The position numbers and the translations under genes were made by a program. From Anaerobiospirillum sp. NML120449 (GTDB taxonomy: Bacteria > Pseudomonadota > Gammaproteobacteria > Enterobacterales > Succinivibrionaceae), in assembly GCF_023051105.1 (NCBI RefSeq), contig NZ_JALKIL010000002.1:175361-239360 (forward strand): DNA of 64,000 nt. Direction: 5' to 3'. Below are positions 37,078-46,722 of this stretch, in pieces (positions within the stretch are counted from its first letter, which is position 1; each line of letters opens with the position of its first letter). The notes beneath the pieces are model-generated. The model did no database searches. It saw nothing but the letters and a program-made list of their open reading frames with translations, and was not told where the DNA came from.

Positions 37078-38016
37078 TCAGTAGTAGACCCAGAAGTCTA
37101 CGAGCAGCACAATCATCCAGGCAAAGTGATGGATGGAGCAGCCAATGAGGGTGTACTTGAGCTCAGGGGCCACCTTGCTGCCGTCATGAGCATTGCGGAT
37201 AGTGCGCCATGTTGATGAGGCCAGAGGGATTAAGGCCAGAGCCAGAATGCTGATTTCCCAGCCTTTGTGGGAAACAAAGCAGGCAAGGAATGAGAACACC
37301 AGTACGCAGGCAAAAAGGAAGGCGTGGTAGATGGATGCCAGGCGGTAGCCAAGACGCACGGCCAGGGTTCGCTTGCCGTTTAAGGTATCTTCGGCAATGT
37401 CGCGCATGTTGGCTGTGTGCAGCACCATAACTGATCCTGCACCTACGCTCAGACAGAGCATAATGGTGTCAGGATAGATTTCAAAACCGCTGCCTGAGGC
37501 ATTGGTGATCATCAGCTGCGGGCCAATTACGGCCAGCACGCCAAAGAAGAGGAAAACGCTGACGTCGCCAAGGCCACGGTAGCCGTAGGACACACCAAGG
37601 GTGTATAAGATAGCGGCCAGAATGGAGATTACGCCCAGGAAAACGAACCAGGCAAAGGCATGGGAGTCATTGCCCAGGGTCATGTAAACGGCGGTAATGC
37701 CGGTAACCGAGAGCATGATGGTGACAATGGCCATAAAGCGCTTGAGAGCCTTGAGGCTGATGGCGCCGGTCATGACACCACGGATAGGGCCCAGACGGTT
37801 GGCACCGTCAGCTCCCTTGAATGCATCACCATAATCATTGGCCAGATTAGACAGAATCTGTAACAGCATGCCGGTGACGATAATCAGGAAGGCAGCTGCA
37901 ATGTTATAGGCATTTACAGCGCCATAGTAAAAGCCAAGGCCGCAGCCAACGGCGCAGTTGGTTGCTCCCAGCAGGAGGGTCTGGGGACGGGCCTCTTTGA
38001 TCCAGTCTTTGATCAT
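37078..38016 (-). CDS. menA: 1,4-dihydroxy-2-naphthoate polyprenyltransferase
   Basis: A 312-residue UbiA-family integral membrane enzyme with about eight helices that attaches the polyprenyl tail to dihydroxynaphthoate in menaquinone synthesis. The first Asp-rich motif reads NLANDYGDAFKGAD and the second reads DIAEDTLNGKRTLAVRLG; both are MenA rather than UbiA type. N-terminal RPQTLLLGATNCAVG also fits. AAGGAAA lies about 10 nt before the ATG. Menaquinone as quinone suits an anaerobic, fumarate-reducing lifestyle, though no other men genes are in view. Confidence 0.95.
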   Translation of the reverse strand: MIKDWIKEARPQTLLLGATNCAVGCGLGFYYGAVNAYNIAAAFLIIVTGMLLQILSNLANDYGDAFKGADGANRLGPIRGVMTGAISLKALKRFMAIVTIMLSVTGITAVYMTLGNDSHAFAWFVFLGVISILAAILYTLGVSYGYRGLGDVSVFLFFGVLAVIGPQLMITNASGSGFEIYPDTIMLCLSVGAGSVMVLHTANMRDIAEDTLNGKRTLAVRLGYRLASIYHAFLFACVLVFSFLACFVSHKGWEISILALALIPLASSTWRTIRNAHDGSKVAPELKYTLIGCSIHHFAWMIVLLVDFWVYY

Positions 38017-38274
38017 TTTGAAGTTTTTCCTTTCCTTGTACAGGACCTGTGGCCTGCAAAAATCCCACTATTCTATCATTAATTTTCAGGACAAAAGCGC
38101 TGTCAACTGCAGCTCATTTTCAGTGCGCCTGAGGCACGAAATGCCCGGATTTACGGTGTTTTCAGTCATGTCTGCAGACCCGGCCCGCCCGGCAGGCGCA
38201 CAGCTGTGCAAGAATGCACGGCAGCGGCCGTGTCGGCCGCAGTGCTGCAGGACGAGCAGCAGCGTACACGGCCC

Positions 38275-38319
38275 GCCCGCCTGCACAGCACTGCAGGCGT
38301 GCCTGCTGTGCAGGCGGGC
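38275..38319. repeat. 16-bp perfect inverted repeat upstream of menA
   Basis: GCCCGCCTGCACAGCA (38275-38290) pairs perfectly with 38304-38319 across 13 nt. A second stem, GCGGCCG/CGGCCGC, lies 35 bp to the left. No T-run follows on either strand. Confidence 0.8.
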
Positions 38320-38460
38320 ATTCATGCGGAGCCTGCGGCACAGCCCTGCCTGCACCATCGTAAGATGGCCTGAACGGGCGGTGACAAAGTGCTGATAGCA
38401 CAACAGGGGCGATTTATGTGCTGTTTTTGGCAATTTATCTGTGATTAAGGTCAAGAAATG

Positions 38461-38489
38461 GCATATAAACCGCCTATTTCTTGTATAAT
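38461..38489 (+). promoter_or_regulatory. Candidate rnb promoter
   Basis: A perfect -10 TATAAT at 38484-38489 with only a weak -35 (GCATAT, 17-bp spacer). It would start transcription about 145 nt before the rnb start codon. Confidence 0.45.
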
Positions 38490-38639
38490 TCGGGCTCAGT
38501 AAATTAAAGGCTGCAACAGCTGCAAATAAGGTGCTGCTGGCAGCTGAACTCATGTTTTTGCGCAGTTTGCAATTTCCAGGTCCTGGTGGACAGATCCATC
38601 GGCTGAGGTCTTTGACGGCGGTGCAGTTTAGGGGCGAGT

Positions 38640-40670
38640 ATGTTATTTGATGATCCGGCGTTAATGGCTTTAAAACAGGGTTTTAACGCTGAAAAAGTTA
38701 AGAAAGAGGGTATTGTCAAAGGCACTGACCGTGGCTTTGGCTTTCTTGAAGTACCTGGTGAAAAGGAATCCTACTTCATTGCTCCTCAGTTCATGAAGAA
38801 CGTCATCAACGGTGACCGTGTTAATGCCATCATTACCACCGATGAAGAGCGCGGCAAGAGCCAGGCTGAGCCTGAGACTCTCATTGAGTGCGCCCTCAAG
38901 GATCACTTTGTTGGCCGCGTAACTTTCGTCAATAACAAGCTCAACATCATTCCTGATGTGCCAAGCATCAAGCAGAGCTTTATTGCCGACGACCAGCGTC
39001 AGGACAAGAGCGTCAAGCTCACTGAAGGTGACTGGGTTATGGGCACTCTTAAGAAGCATGCCCTTAATGACAAGTTCTTCCGTGCTGCCATTACTGAAAT
39101 CATCACCAGCAAGGATGACCCTACCACTCCATGGGTAGTAAGCCTCAAGTCCCTTGATCTTCCAGACGCCTCCCCTGTATCTACCGAAGAGTTCAAGTTC
39201 CACGAGCAGGATCTGCCACGTGAAAATCTTACCGATATTCCTTTCGTCACTATCGACAGCGAAAAGACTGAAGATATGGACGATGCTCTGTATATCGAAA
39301 AGACTGATGATGGCTTTAAGCTCTATGTAGCCATTGCTGATCCTACCGGCTACATAGATGAGAACTCCGAGATGGACAAGGAAGCCTCCCGTCGTGCTTT
39401 CTCCATCTATCTGCCAGGCCGCAATATCCCAATGCTGCCTCGTGAACTGGCTGACAATCTGTGCTCATTGCGTGAGGGCGAACAGCGCCCGGCTCTGGTA
39501 GGCATTATCCACGTGCTCTCAGACGGCACCATTGCCACCGACGATACCCAGTTCAAGCTGGCCATGATCAAGTCTCACGGCAAGCTTGTTTATAACTATG
39601 TATCTGACTACATTGAAAATGGCGACACCAGCAATTTCAATCCTGATGAGACCATCAAAAAGGTACTGAGCGATCTGGTGGAGCTTACCCATGTACGTGA
39701 TAACTACCGTACCAATGAGCTGGCTGCCTTCAGAACCCGTCCTGATTACGAGTTTATCCTTACTGAAGAGGGCGCTCTGGATCGCATTGAGATCAACTTC
39801 CGCCGTATTGCCAACCAGATTGTTGAAGAGTGCATGATCGCCGCCAACGTGGCCTGCGGCAACTTCCTTGCCCAGCATCTCAACACCGGTATCTTCAATA
39901 CCCATACCGGCTTTGTCGAAGAAGAGCTTGCTGATGTGGTTGAGCTTCTGGCCGCCAACGGCTTTAACACCACTGAAGAGGCCTTAAGAGATATTCCTGG
40001 CTTCAGTGCTGCCCGCCGTTACGCCAACTCCCTGGAGAAGACCTATCTGGACAATATGATGCGCAAGCATCAGGAATACTCCCAGATGATGATCAATCCT
40101 GGTCCTCACTATGCTCTGGGTGTTCAGAACTACGCCACCTGGACTTCACCTATCCGTAAGTATGGTGACATGATCAATCACCGTCTCATCAAGTCAGTAA
40201 TTTGCGAAAACGAGCATCCAAGAATGCCTGATGAAGACACTCTGATGGTCATGAACCAGGCCAGACGTACCAACCGTATGGCCGAGCGCTCCGTACGTGA
40301 CTGGCTGTACGCTGACTACCTCTATCCTGATATGGAAAACAGGACTGTTTTCGATGCCGAGGTCTTTGATGTGGTCCGTGGCGGTCTGCGCGTTATCCTC
40401 ATGGCCAATGGTGCCTTTATCTTCGTACCTGGCAGCTTCATCATCTCAAAGCGTGATGTCGTGGACTTCGACACCGTCAACGGTCAGGTTACCTATATGG
40501 GCGAAGTGGCCTTCCGTCTTGGTGACCCAATCAAGGTACGCATTGTCAGCATCGAGAAGATTACCCGCTCCATCGTGGGTGCTCCTGCTGAGCTGCCTCT
40601 GGGCATGCCTGTTCCTGATGCCGACAAGGTTATGGAAAACCGCCGCGAAAAGCAGAATCAGCGCCGCTAA
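38640..40670 (+). CDS. rnb: Exoribonuclease II
   Basis: A 676-residue processive 3'-5' exoribonuclease. Two N-terminal cold-shock domains (about 20-190, GFGFLEVPGEKESYFI) precede the RNB domain, whose acidic centre is TIDSEKTEDMDDAL (about 204-217). The blocks SIYLPGRNIPMLPRELADNLCSL, RRIANQIVEECMIAAN and ATWTSPIRKYGDMINHRL match E. coli RNase II (644) throughout. An S1 domain closes the protein (about 575-655). GGGGCGAG lies just before the ATG. It is a single-gene unit, with its own promoter and a bidirectional terminator. Confidence 0.96.
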   Translation: MLFDDPALMALKQGFNAEKVKKEGIVKGTDRGFGFLEVPGEKESYFIAPQFMKNVINGDRVNAIITTDEERGKSQAEPETLIECALKDHFVGRVTFVNNKLNIIPDVPSIKQSFIADDQRQDKSVKLTEGDWVMGTLKKHALNDKFFRAAITEIITSKDDPTTPWVVSLKSLDLPDASPVSTEEFKFHEQDLPRENLTDIPFVTIDSEKTEDMDDALYIEKTDDGFKLYVAIADPTGYIDENSEMDKEASRRAFSIYLPGRNIPMLPRELADNLCSLREGEQRPALVGIIHVLSDGTIATDDTQFKLAMIKSHGKLVYNYVSDYIENGDTSNFNPDETIKKVLSDLVELTHVRDNYRTNELAAFRTRPDYEFILTEEGALDRIEINFRRIANQIVEECMIAANVACGNFLAQHLNTGIFNTHTGFVEEELADVVELLAANGFNTTEEALRDIPGFSAARRYANSLEKTYLDNMMRKHQEYSQMMINPGPHYALGVQNYATWTSPIRKYGDMINHRLIKSVICENEHPRMPDEDTLMVMNQARRTNRMAERSVRDWLYADYLYPDMENRTVFDAEVFDVVRGGLRVILMANGAFIFVPGSFIISKRDVVDFDTVNGQVTYMGEVAFRLGDPIKVRIVSIEKITRSIVGAPAELPLGMPVPDADKVMENRREKQNQRR

Positions 40671-40721
40671 GGCGCAGGCTGCAGGTTGTCCGGGCCTGCA
40701 GTGCCTGCAGGAGCGGGCATG

Positions 40722-40758
40722 AAAAAAGCCGCACGTCATGAGATGTGCGGCTTTTTTT
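40722..40758. terminator. Bidirectional terminator between rnb and trkH
   Basis: AAAAAAGCCGCAC pairs with GTGCGGCTTTTTT around a short loop, serving the two convergent genes. Confidence 0.9.
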
Positions 40759-40818
40759 ATCGCTGATGCCAGGGGCAGCCCGGCCGGAGTGCAGCTCCGG
40801 TGCCGGGCCCCATGGGCA

Positions 40819-42276
40819 TCAGGCACGCCAGAAGATGCGGGTCATGCACAGCAGTACCGGAATGATTTCCAGTCTGCCCAGGATCATGTCAAGACCCAGA
40901 AGAATGTGCAGGCCACCATCCAGATTAGCAAAACTGTTGCTTGGGCCCAGCTCAGGACCCATGGCAGGACCGATGTTGGACAGGCAGGTTATGGAGGCGG
41001 TAATGGCATCGGTAAGATTAAGTCCCATGGCTACAGCTATCAAACTTGAGACCAGGGCGCACACAATGTAGGCGGCAAAGAAGGTTATGATGCTGTGGAT
41101 AGTGGCCGCATCAATAGGATGACCGTTAAAGCGCGGATATATGACACGGTGCGGATGAATACTCTTGATCATCTGGGCGCGGAACAGGGAGGCGAACACA
41201 CAAAGACGGAAGAATTTGATACCGCCTGAGGTTGATCCCGAGCAGCCGCCCAGAGGAAGCAGCAGCAGGAAGATCATGGTGGCTATCGGGTTCCACAGAG
41301 TAAAGTCTTCAAGGGCAAAGCCTGAGGACGAGAGAACGGATACCACATTGAACATGGCAACACGCAAAGCGCGCTCCAGGTCGTATTCATTTTTGAAATA
41401 CAGTGTGGCGGCCACGATAAAGGACATGGCCAGAGTAAAGAGAAAGTAGTAGCGCACCTGCTGATCGCTGAACAGCTTTTGCATATTGCCACTGATACCG
41501 GCGATGATTACGGTAAAAGGGCAGCTTGAGATAAACATGAACAGGATGGCGCTGTAATGGACAAAAGGCGACATGCCGTTCATGGAGGCATCAGTGGGCA
41601 TCATGCCGCCGGTAGCAACGGTACATGCGGCGGCATTAAAGGCCATGAAGAAATCAAGTCCACCGATAATGAAGGCAATGGTGCACAGCACCAGAGTGAC
41701 CAGGTACCAGCCCATAATGGCAAGAGACATGGTCTTCATATGCGGGGTGAACTTGTTGGAGTTTTCAAAGTAGGTGGATTCAGTTTTGAAGATATTCATA
41801 CCACCCATGGCTACCTGAGGCAGCACGGCTACGGCTATCACTACGAAGCCTATGCCTCCCATCAGCTGCAGCATGGAGCGCCACAGCAAAATGGCAGCCG
41901 GTCTGTCATCGAGATTGACAATAGCGGTACCGCCCGTGGTGGACAGGCCGGAGGCCGCCTCAAAGAAGGCACCGGCATAATCGACATCAGGCAGCAGCAC
42001 ATAAATAGGAATGGCGCTTATAACCGTACTGAGCACCCACAGCGAAGTTGTGAATAAAAAGAGCTCACGTATGGTGATATTGATGCTCGAGGCGCGTCTT
42101 CCCATTATTGTCATGATCTTGCCAATCACAAAGGCAATGACAGTCATGAACACGAAGCTGAAAGCACCCTCGGTGGTGGACACCAGAGCATACACTGTAG
42201 GGATAAGGCCTATTACTGACATGCCTATGAGAGCAGGTCCCAGCAGGCGGCAGACGGCAAAAAGATTGATAACCAT
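40819..42276 (-). CDS. trkH: Trk potassium uptake channel TrkH
   Basis: A 485-residue polytopic K+ channel subunit. Four pore loops with the selectivity-filter pattern are visible: STTGGTAI, VATGGMMP, SSSGFALE and SNIGPAMG, plus GGCSGSTSGGIKFFR, the cytoplasmic gate region. Length matches E. coli TrkH (483). It lies 165 bp downstream of trkA on the same strand, extending the conserved def-fmt-rsmB-trkA cluster with its physical partner. The ribosome binding site is poor, suggesting low or coupled translation. Confidence 0.96.
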   Translation of the reverse strand: MVINLFAVCRLLGPALIGMSVIGLIPTVYALVSTTEGAFSFVFMTVIAFVIGKIMTIMGRRASSINITIRELFLFTTSLWVLSTVISAIPIYVLLPDVDYAGAFFEAASGLSTTGGTAIVNLDDRPAAILLWRSMLQLMGGIGFVVIAVAVLPQVAMGGMNIFKTESTYFENSNKFTPHMKTMSLAIMGWYLVTLVLCTIAFIIGGLDFFMAFNAAACTVATGGMMPTDASMNGMSPFVHYSAILFMFISSCPFTVIIAGISGNMQKLFSDQQVRYYFLFTLAMSFIVAATLYFKNEYDLERALRVAMFNVVSVLSSSGFALEDFTLWNPIATMIFLLLLPLGGCSGSTSGGIKFFRLCVFASLFRAQMIKSIHPHRVIYPRFNGHPIDAATIHSIITFFAAYIVCALVSSLIAVAMGLNLTDAITASITCLSNIGPAMGPELGPSNSFANLDGGLHILLGLDMILGRLEIIPVLLCMTRIFWRA

Positions 42277-42441
42277 AGCAGTAAAGGACGGAAGCTGAGT
42301 TCACAGCCCGGGCAGCCGGGCGCCGCAGCGCGTACGGCTGTGCGCGCGGCACACGGCGCACATCACGCGGCGCTGCCCCTGATCTGCGCCCGCTGGCAGG
42401 CCATGCAGGCTCTGCCATCAGGTGCAGACGGGGCATGAGGG

Positions 42442-43830
42442 CTACCAGCGTGGCAGCCAGAACGGGCGTGGTTTGAACAGTTTGACCAGGGCACGCATTT
42501 GCATGCGATCGGTAAGGAAGACCAGAACGCGGTCGCCATCTTCAAAGACGAAGTTTTCGTCCATCTTGACCACCAGCTTGTCGCGCAGGGCCATTCCAAA
42601 GCGCACACCGGCTGGCAGATTGAGATCTTCTACCTTGCGGCCTACCACATAACTGGAGCGGCGGCTTCCCTGAACAAGCAGTTCAAGGGCCTCGGAATCT
42701 CCCTGACGGAAGATACGCATTTTCTCCACACCCTCCTGAAGAATGTTGGAGAGCAGGGCCGAGATAACAGCCTCACGTGGGGAAATGATGGCGTCGATCT
42801 CACTGCCGGCCAGAGCAATATCCTGGAAGGAAGCCTGGCGGATAATGGCAATGGTTCTTACCTTGTTAAGACGCTGTACCATCAGAGCGGACATGATATT
42901 GCTCTCTTCATTAGGCGCAGCGGCAATAAAGGTATCAGTCTGGTAAATCTTTTCTTCCATGATGAAGTCCATATTGGCCGCATCGGCACAGTACAGCTCC
43001 ACATTGCTGTCACGGAAGCGTTCGGTAAGGCGCTGGGCACGGCGTGGATCAGGCTCGATAAGCTTGACGTTATAGCGCTGGCTCATGCGCAGGGCAATGG
43101 CATCGGATATATGGGAACCACCCTGAATTACGGCGTTCTTGCCATTAGGCTTGAGAGGTACCAGGGCGCCGATAAGGTTAAGGGCACGGGTACGCTCACA
43201 GCAGAAGAAGACCTCATCACCCTCAAGCAGGGTTTCATTCTCCATTTTGGCAATGAGCTCGCCATTGCGGTAGACAGCCAGCACACGGCAGCGGCCGTCA
43301 TAATTTTCAAGATCCATGATCTCAGCGCCCAGCAGCTTGCCGCCTCTGGTGCAGGTTACGCTGGTAATGAGCAGACGGTCGCGGGCAAAGGTATGCAGGG
43401 CATTGACTCCTGGCAGATCCATAAGGTCAATCACGGCATCAGCCATGATGCGCTCAGGAGAGATGATGTGATCGATAGGAATGGCATTAGGGCCAAAGAG
43501 CTTGTCCTGCTCACTTAAAAGATCGGGAGCACGGATACGGGCAATTTTGCGGGGAATGGTAAACAGAGCCGAGGCTACCGAGCACACGGCAATGTTGATT
43601 TCATCCTGAGGAGAGGTGGCTACCAGCAGCTCGGTATTACGGGCGCCGGCTTCACGCAGCACGGATGGCCAGGTCGGATCGCCCTGAACCACTCTCAGAT
43701 CAAGACGGTTGGCAATTTGTGAGAGCTCCTCAGAAGGAGTGTCAATCAAAGTAACGGCATGCCCGGCCTGGACCAGATACTCGGCAAGCTCTGTTCCAAC
43801 CGTGGTGGCACCGATAATGATGATTCTCAT
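42442..43830 (-). CDS. trkA: Trk potassium uptake regulator TrkA
   Basis: A 462-residue cytoplasmic regulator with two RCK units (each TrkA_N plus TrkA_C) that gates TrkH in response to nucleotides. It aligns with E. coli TrkA (458) from MRIIIIGA to the final PRPFWLPRW. Both Rossmann loops are altered: the first is GATTVG where the family has GAGQVG, and the second is GGSHIS for GGGNIG, so neither keeps the full GxGxxG. The Asp/Glu that binds the ribose is kept in each (TLIDTPS and KLIEPDP). About 350 bp separate it from rsmB upstream. Confidence 0.95.
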   Translation of the reverse strand: MRIIIIGATTVGTELAEYLVQAGHAVTLIDTPSEELSQIANRLDLRVVQGDPTWPSVLREAGARNTELLVATSPQDEINIAVCSVASALFTIPRKIARIRAPDLLSEQDKLFGPNAIPIDHIISPERIMADAVIDLMDLPGVNALHTFARDRLLITSVTCTRGGKLLGAEIMDLENYDGRCRVLAVYRNGELIAKMENETLLEGDEVFFCCERTRALNLIGALVPLKPNGKNAVIQGGSHISDAIALRMSQRYNVKLIEPDPRRAQRLTERFRDSNVELYCADAANMDFIMEEKIYQTDTFIAAAPNEESNIMSALMVQRLNKVRTIAIIRQASFQDIALAGSEIDAIISPREAVISALLSNILQEGVEKMRIFRQGDSEALELLVQGSRRSSYVVGRKVEDLNLPAGVRFGMALRDKLVVKMDENFVFEDGDRVLVFLTDRMQMRALVKLFKPRPFWLPRW

Positions 43831-44177
43831 AAATGTTATCCTGGCCTGTGGGCCTCAATAAACCTGTGGCATGTGAAAACACGCCTCTGAGCGCCGTACC
43901 GGCAACGCCATCATGGCTGGCTGTCAGGGCCGGCTGTTCCGGCCCTGCGGCACAGGCCCCAGGCCGGTGCAGGCATCAGGGAGCAGCCGTCCTTGCCTGA
44001 GGGAGGTAAAGCATCTGTTCTGCAGCGTCGTCGCTGCGATCGCTTCAGGACAAATAATCCTGATGTCAGGGGATGTTTTCATATTAATAAGACGGCCTGA
44101 GTGGCAGGCCGCCCTGCAGGGCTGCAGCCCATGGGCAGCTGTCCGCAGCTGCAAGGGCCGGCCCTTATTGAGCCTTA
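43831..44177. other. rsmB-trkA spacer
   Basis: 347 bp with nothing recognisable apart from short GC palindromes such as GGGCTGCAGCCC (near 44118-44129). No terminator is evident, so rsmB-trkA may be co-transcribed. Confidence 0.35.
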
Positions 44178-45527
44178 TCAGGTTTTGATAAAGCGGGCGT
44201 AGAAGAAGCCGTCTCCCTGGTCCTGACCTGGCAGGCGCTGCAGGGTATCTGAAGTGATACCGCCTACGGTGACCGGGTCAAGGGTGGCGTCGGCATGACG
44301 GCTCAGGAAAGCCTGAGCCTGAGCGTCATTTTCCTCTTTGAGAATAGAGCAGGTGGTGTAGAGCAGGACTCCGCCTGAGGCAAGTTTGTCCCAGGCAGCA
44401 TCAAGAATACGGGCCTGAATCTCACACAGGGAGGCAATATCCTTCTTGCGGCGCAGCCACTTGATGTCAGGGTGGCGTCTTATCACACCTGTGCCTGAGC
44501 ATGGGGCATCGACCAGAATACGGTCAAAAGTACCCTCAAGGCTTTCAAGGTGCCGGGCATCAAGCTCACGCAGATCCACGTGATCAAGACGACCAAGGCG
44601 GCTTAAGGTGGAGCGGGTCTGCTCAATGCGGGCAGCATCCACATCAAGGGCTGTCACCTTGCTGTCCGGGGACAGATCAAGAATGTGAGCTGTCTTGCCG
44701 CCTGGGGCACAGCAGCAGTCCAGCACGCGCAGGGAGCTGCTGTCACTGAGCTTTAACAGTGAGGCGGCCAGCTGGGCGGAAATGTCCTGAACGGTACAAA
44801 TACCCTCGGCAAAGCCAGGAATGTCAAAGACATTGGTGGCATTGGTAAGCAGTACGGCACCAGGGCAGATTTCAAAGCCCTGAGCTTCAATGTTACGCTC
44901 CTTGAGATCGCTTAAGAACTTTTCAGTGCTGATCTTGGAGTTTTCCACACGCAGGAACAGCGGGGCCTTTTCATTGGACTGTCTGAGAATGTCGCGGCTG
45001 ATCTCCTCACCATAGGAGGCAGTCAGATTCTCACAAAGCCAGTCAGGGAAGGAAAATTCCACAGCAGCCTCAGTGGTGTGAACCAGATGAGCGCCCTCAC
45101 GCAGGAAGCGGCGCAAAATGGCATTTACCAGTGAGGTAAAGGAGCGGCGGCCAACATCACCACAGGCGCTTACTGTAGCAGCCACTACGGCATGCACAGG
45201 CACGCGCATGAAAACTATCTGATAGAAAGCGGTGAGCAGCAGGGCAATGACAATGCGGTGGCGCTCGGTAATCTTGTAGTCAAACATGGGTCTTAAGGTG
45301 CCCATGAGCAGACGGCGGTGTCTTAAGGTGCCGTAGACAATTTCCTTGATAAAGGAGGTATCACGGGCATCAAATTCAGCGCAGTAGACAGGAAAGGCCT
45401 CACTCAGGGACTGACCCTCTTCGACAGCGGCCACAATACGGGCAGCTGCAGCACGGGCAGCGGCGCCTATGGCCTCAACATGAGGACGGTTATTCCTGCT
45501 GGAACGGGAGCGTTGAAATTTAGGCAA
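44178..45527 (-). CDS. rsmB: 16S rRNA m5C967 methyltransferase
   Basis: A 449-residue SAM-dependent RNA methyltransferase acting on C967 of 16S rRNA. The NusB-like N-terminal domain (about 15-150) is followed by the catalytic domain with SAM motif I CCCAPGGKTAHIL, motif IV DAPCSGTGVIRRHPDIKW (first Cys) and motif VI LYTTCSI (second Cys). The start is a TTG at 45527 with GAGG 8 nt upstream; it overlaps the last bases of fmt (TTGCCTAA), which indicates translational coupling. An ATG alternative with a site is not visible. Length is slightly above E. coli (429). Confidence 0.95.
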   Translation of the reverse strand: MPKFQRSRSSRNNRPHVEAIGAAARAAAARIVAAVEEGQSLSEAFPVYCAEFDARDTSFIKEIVYGTLRHRRLLMGTLRPMFDYKITERHRIVIALLLTAFYQIVFMRVPVHAVVAATVSACGDVGRRSFTSLVNAILRRFLREGAHLVHTTEAAVEFSFPDWLCENLTASYGEEISRDILRQSNEKAPLFLRVENSKISTEKFLSDLKERNIEAQGFEICPGAVLLTNATNVFDIPGFAEGICTVQDISAQLAASLLKLSDSSSLRVLDCCCAPGGKTAHILDLSPDSKVTALDVDAARIEQTRSTLSRLGRLDHVDLRELDARHLESLEGTFDRILVDAPCSGTGVIRRHPDIKWLRRKKDIASLCEIQARILDAAWDKLASGGVLLYTTCSILKEENDAQAQAFLSRHADATLDPVTVGGITSDTLQRLPGQDQGDGFFYARFIKT

Positions 45528-46488
45528 AGCACTTACCTCTTAAGAAGACATCTTTTCGGGAGCGGGCAAAATCAGCTGCAGCTACACGGCCCTTGCCCGG
45601 AGCCTGAATGGTGGTCAGAGCAAGCATGCCCTGAGCACATTTGACCACAATGCCTGTGGCATCGGTGCAGACAATGGCACCGGCAGGCAGATCGGAGCTG
45701 TCAGGCAGGGCGGCACGCTGCTCATCGTTTAATTCACTGGCACCAAAGACCTTGTAGACCACATCATCAAGAGTCATGGTGGCTACAGGCCACGGGTTAA
45801 GACCTCGCACCTTCAGGCACAGATCAGCTGCGCTGCTGCGGGCAAAATCAAGCGGGCTTTCATCCTTGGACAGCTTCTGGGCATAGGTGACGTCATCAGG
45901 ATTCTGAGGCACAGGATTGATTGAGCCGGCCAGTACATCAGGCAGGCATTCGACCAGAGCCTGAGCGCCGCATTTTTCCATGCGCTCAAAGAGGCTGCCG
46001 GAGGTGTCATCAGGCTCAATGGCCATTTCCTTTTTAAAGAGCATGTCACCGGCGTCGAGCTCTTTGACAATCTGCATGATGGTCACGCCGGTTACAGGCT
46101 GACCTGACAGCAGGGCACGCTGTACCGGGGCGGCACCGCGCCACTGAGGCAGCAGGGAGCCGTGTACATTGATGCAGCCAAGGCGCGGGGCATTGAGCAC
46201 GCGCTCTGGAAGAATCAGACCGTAGGCCACGACAATGGCAAGGTCGGCATTGTGGCTTTCAAATTCGGCCCTGTCGGCCTCTTCCTTAAAGTTCAGGGGA
46301 GTGAAAACAGGAATATTGTGTTCCAGCGCCAGAGCCTTTACCGGACTTGGAGTGAGTTTGTGACCGCGTCCTGACGGGCGGTCAGGCTGAGTGTAGACAG
46401 CCACAATATTGAACTTTGCCTCCAGCAGAGCCTTAAGATGCCCGGCTGCAAACTCAGGAGTACCGGCAAAAATAATTCTTTCTGACAT
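45520..46488 (-). CDS. fmt: Methionyl-tRNA formyltransferase
   Basis: A 322-residue enzyme that formylates initiator Met-tRNA with 10-formyl-tetrahydrofolate. The N-terminal catalytic domain has IIFAGTPEFAAGHL, PDRPSGRG and the catalytic NVHGSLLPQWRGAAPVQ with Asp in KELDAGDML; an OB-fold tRNA-binding domain follows (about 210-310). Length matches E. coli (315). GGAAAG lies about 10 nt before the ATG. It is translationally linked to rsmB downstream and preceded by def, its partner in N-formyl-Met metabolism. Confidence 0.97.
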   Translation of the reverse strand: MSERIIFAGTPEFAAGHLKALLEAKFNIVAVYTQPDRPSGRGHKLTPSPVKALALEHNIPVFTPLNFKEEADRAEFESHNADLAIVVAYGLILPERVLNAPRLGCINVHGSLLPQWRGAAPVQRALLSGQPVTGVTIMQIVKELDAGDMLFKKEMAIEPDDTSGSLFERMEKCGAQALVECLPDVLAGSINPVPQNPDDVTYAQKLSKDESPLDFARSSAADLCLKVRGLNPWPVATMTLDDVVYKVFGASELNDEQRAALPDSSDLPAGAIVCTDATGIVVKCAQGMLALTTIQAPGKGRVAAADFARSRKDVFLRGKCFA

Positions 46489-46722
46489 TAAAACTTACTT
46501 TCCTTCTTTCCTTAAACCGGGTCCCCACCCCGCTACAGCAGCCGCTGCGACAGCGGCCGCTGCCGCGCTGCGCCTGCAGCGCCCATGGGGCCAGCCATGC
46601 AGCGCCTGCAGCGGCTGCGGCAGGTCTGTTTAAAGACAAAACAGCCTGCTCAACGGGCTGATGCCGACAGCAGGCGTGAGGTGAGGTCCCTGATAAGTCC
46701 CGTACGTGCCGGGCCATGGGAA

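Larger units (their letters stand above)
38017..38639. other. menA-rnb divergent spacer
   Basis: 623 bp without a gene. The menA-proximal half is very GC-rich with strong hairpins (38226-38242 and 38275-38319); the rnb-proximal half is AT-richer with a good -10 box at 38484-38489. Confidence 0.5.
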
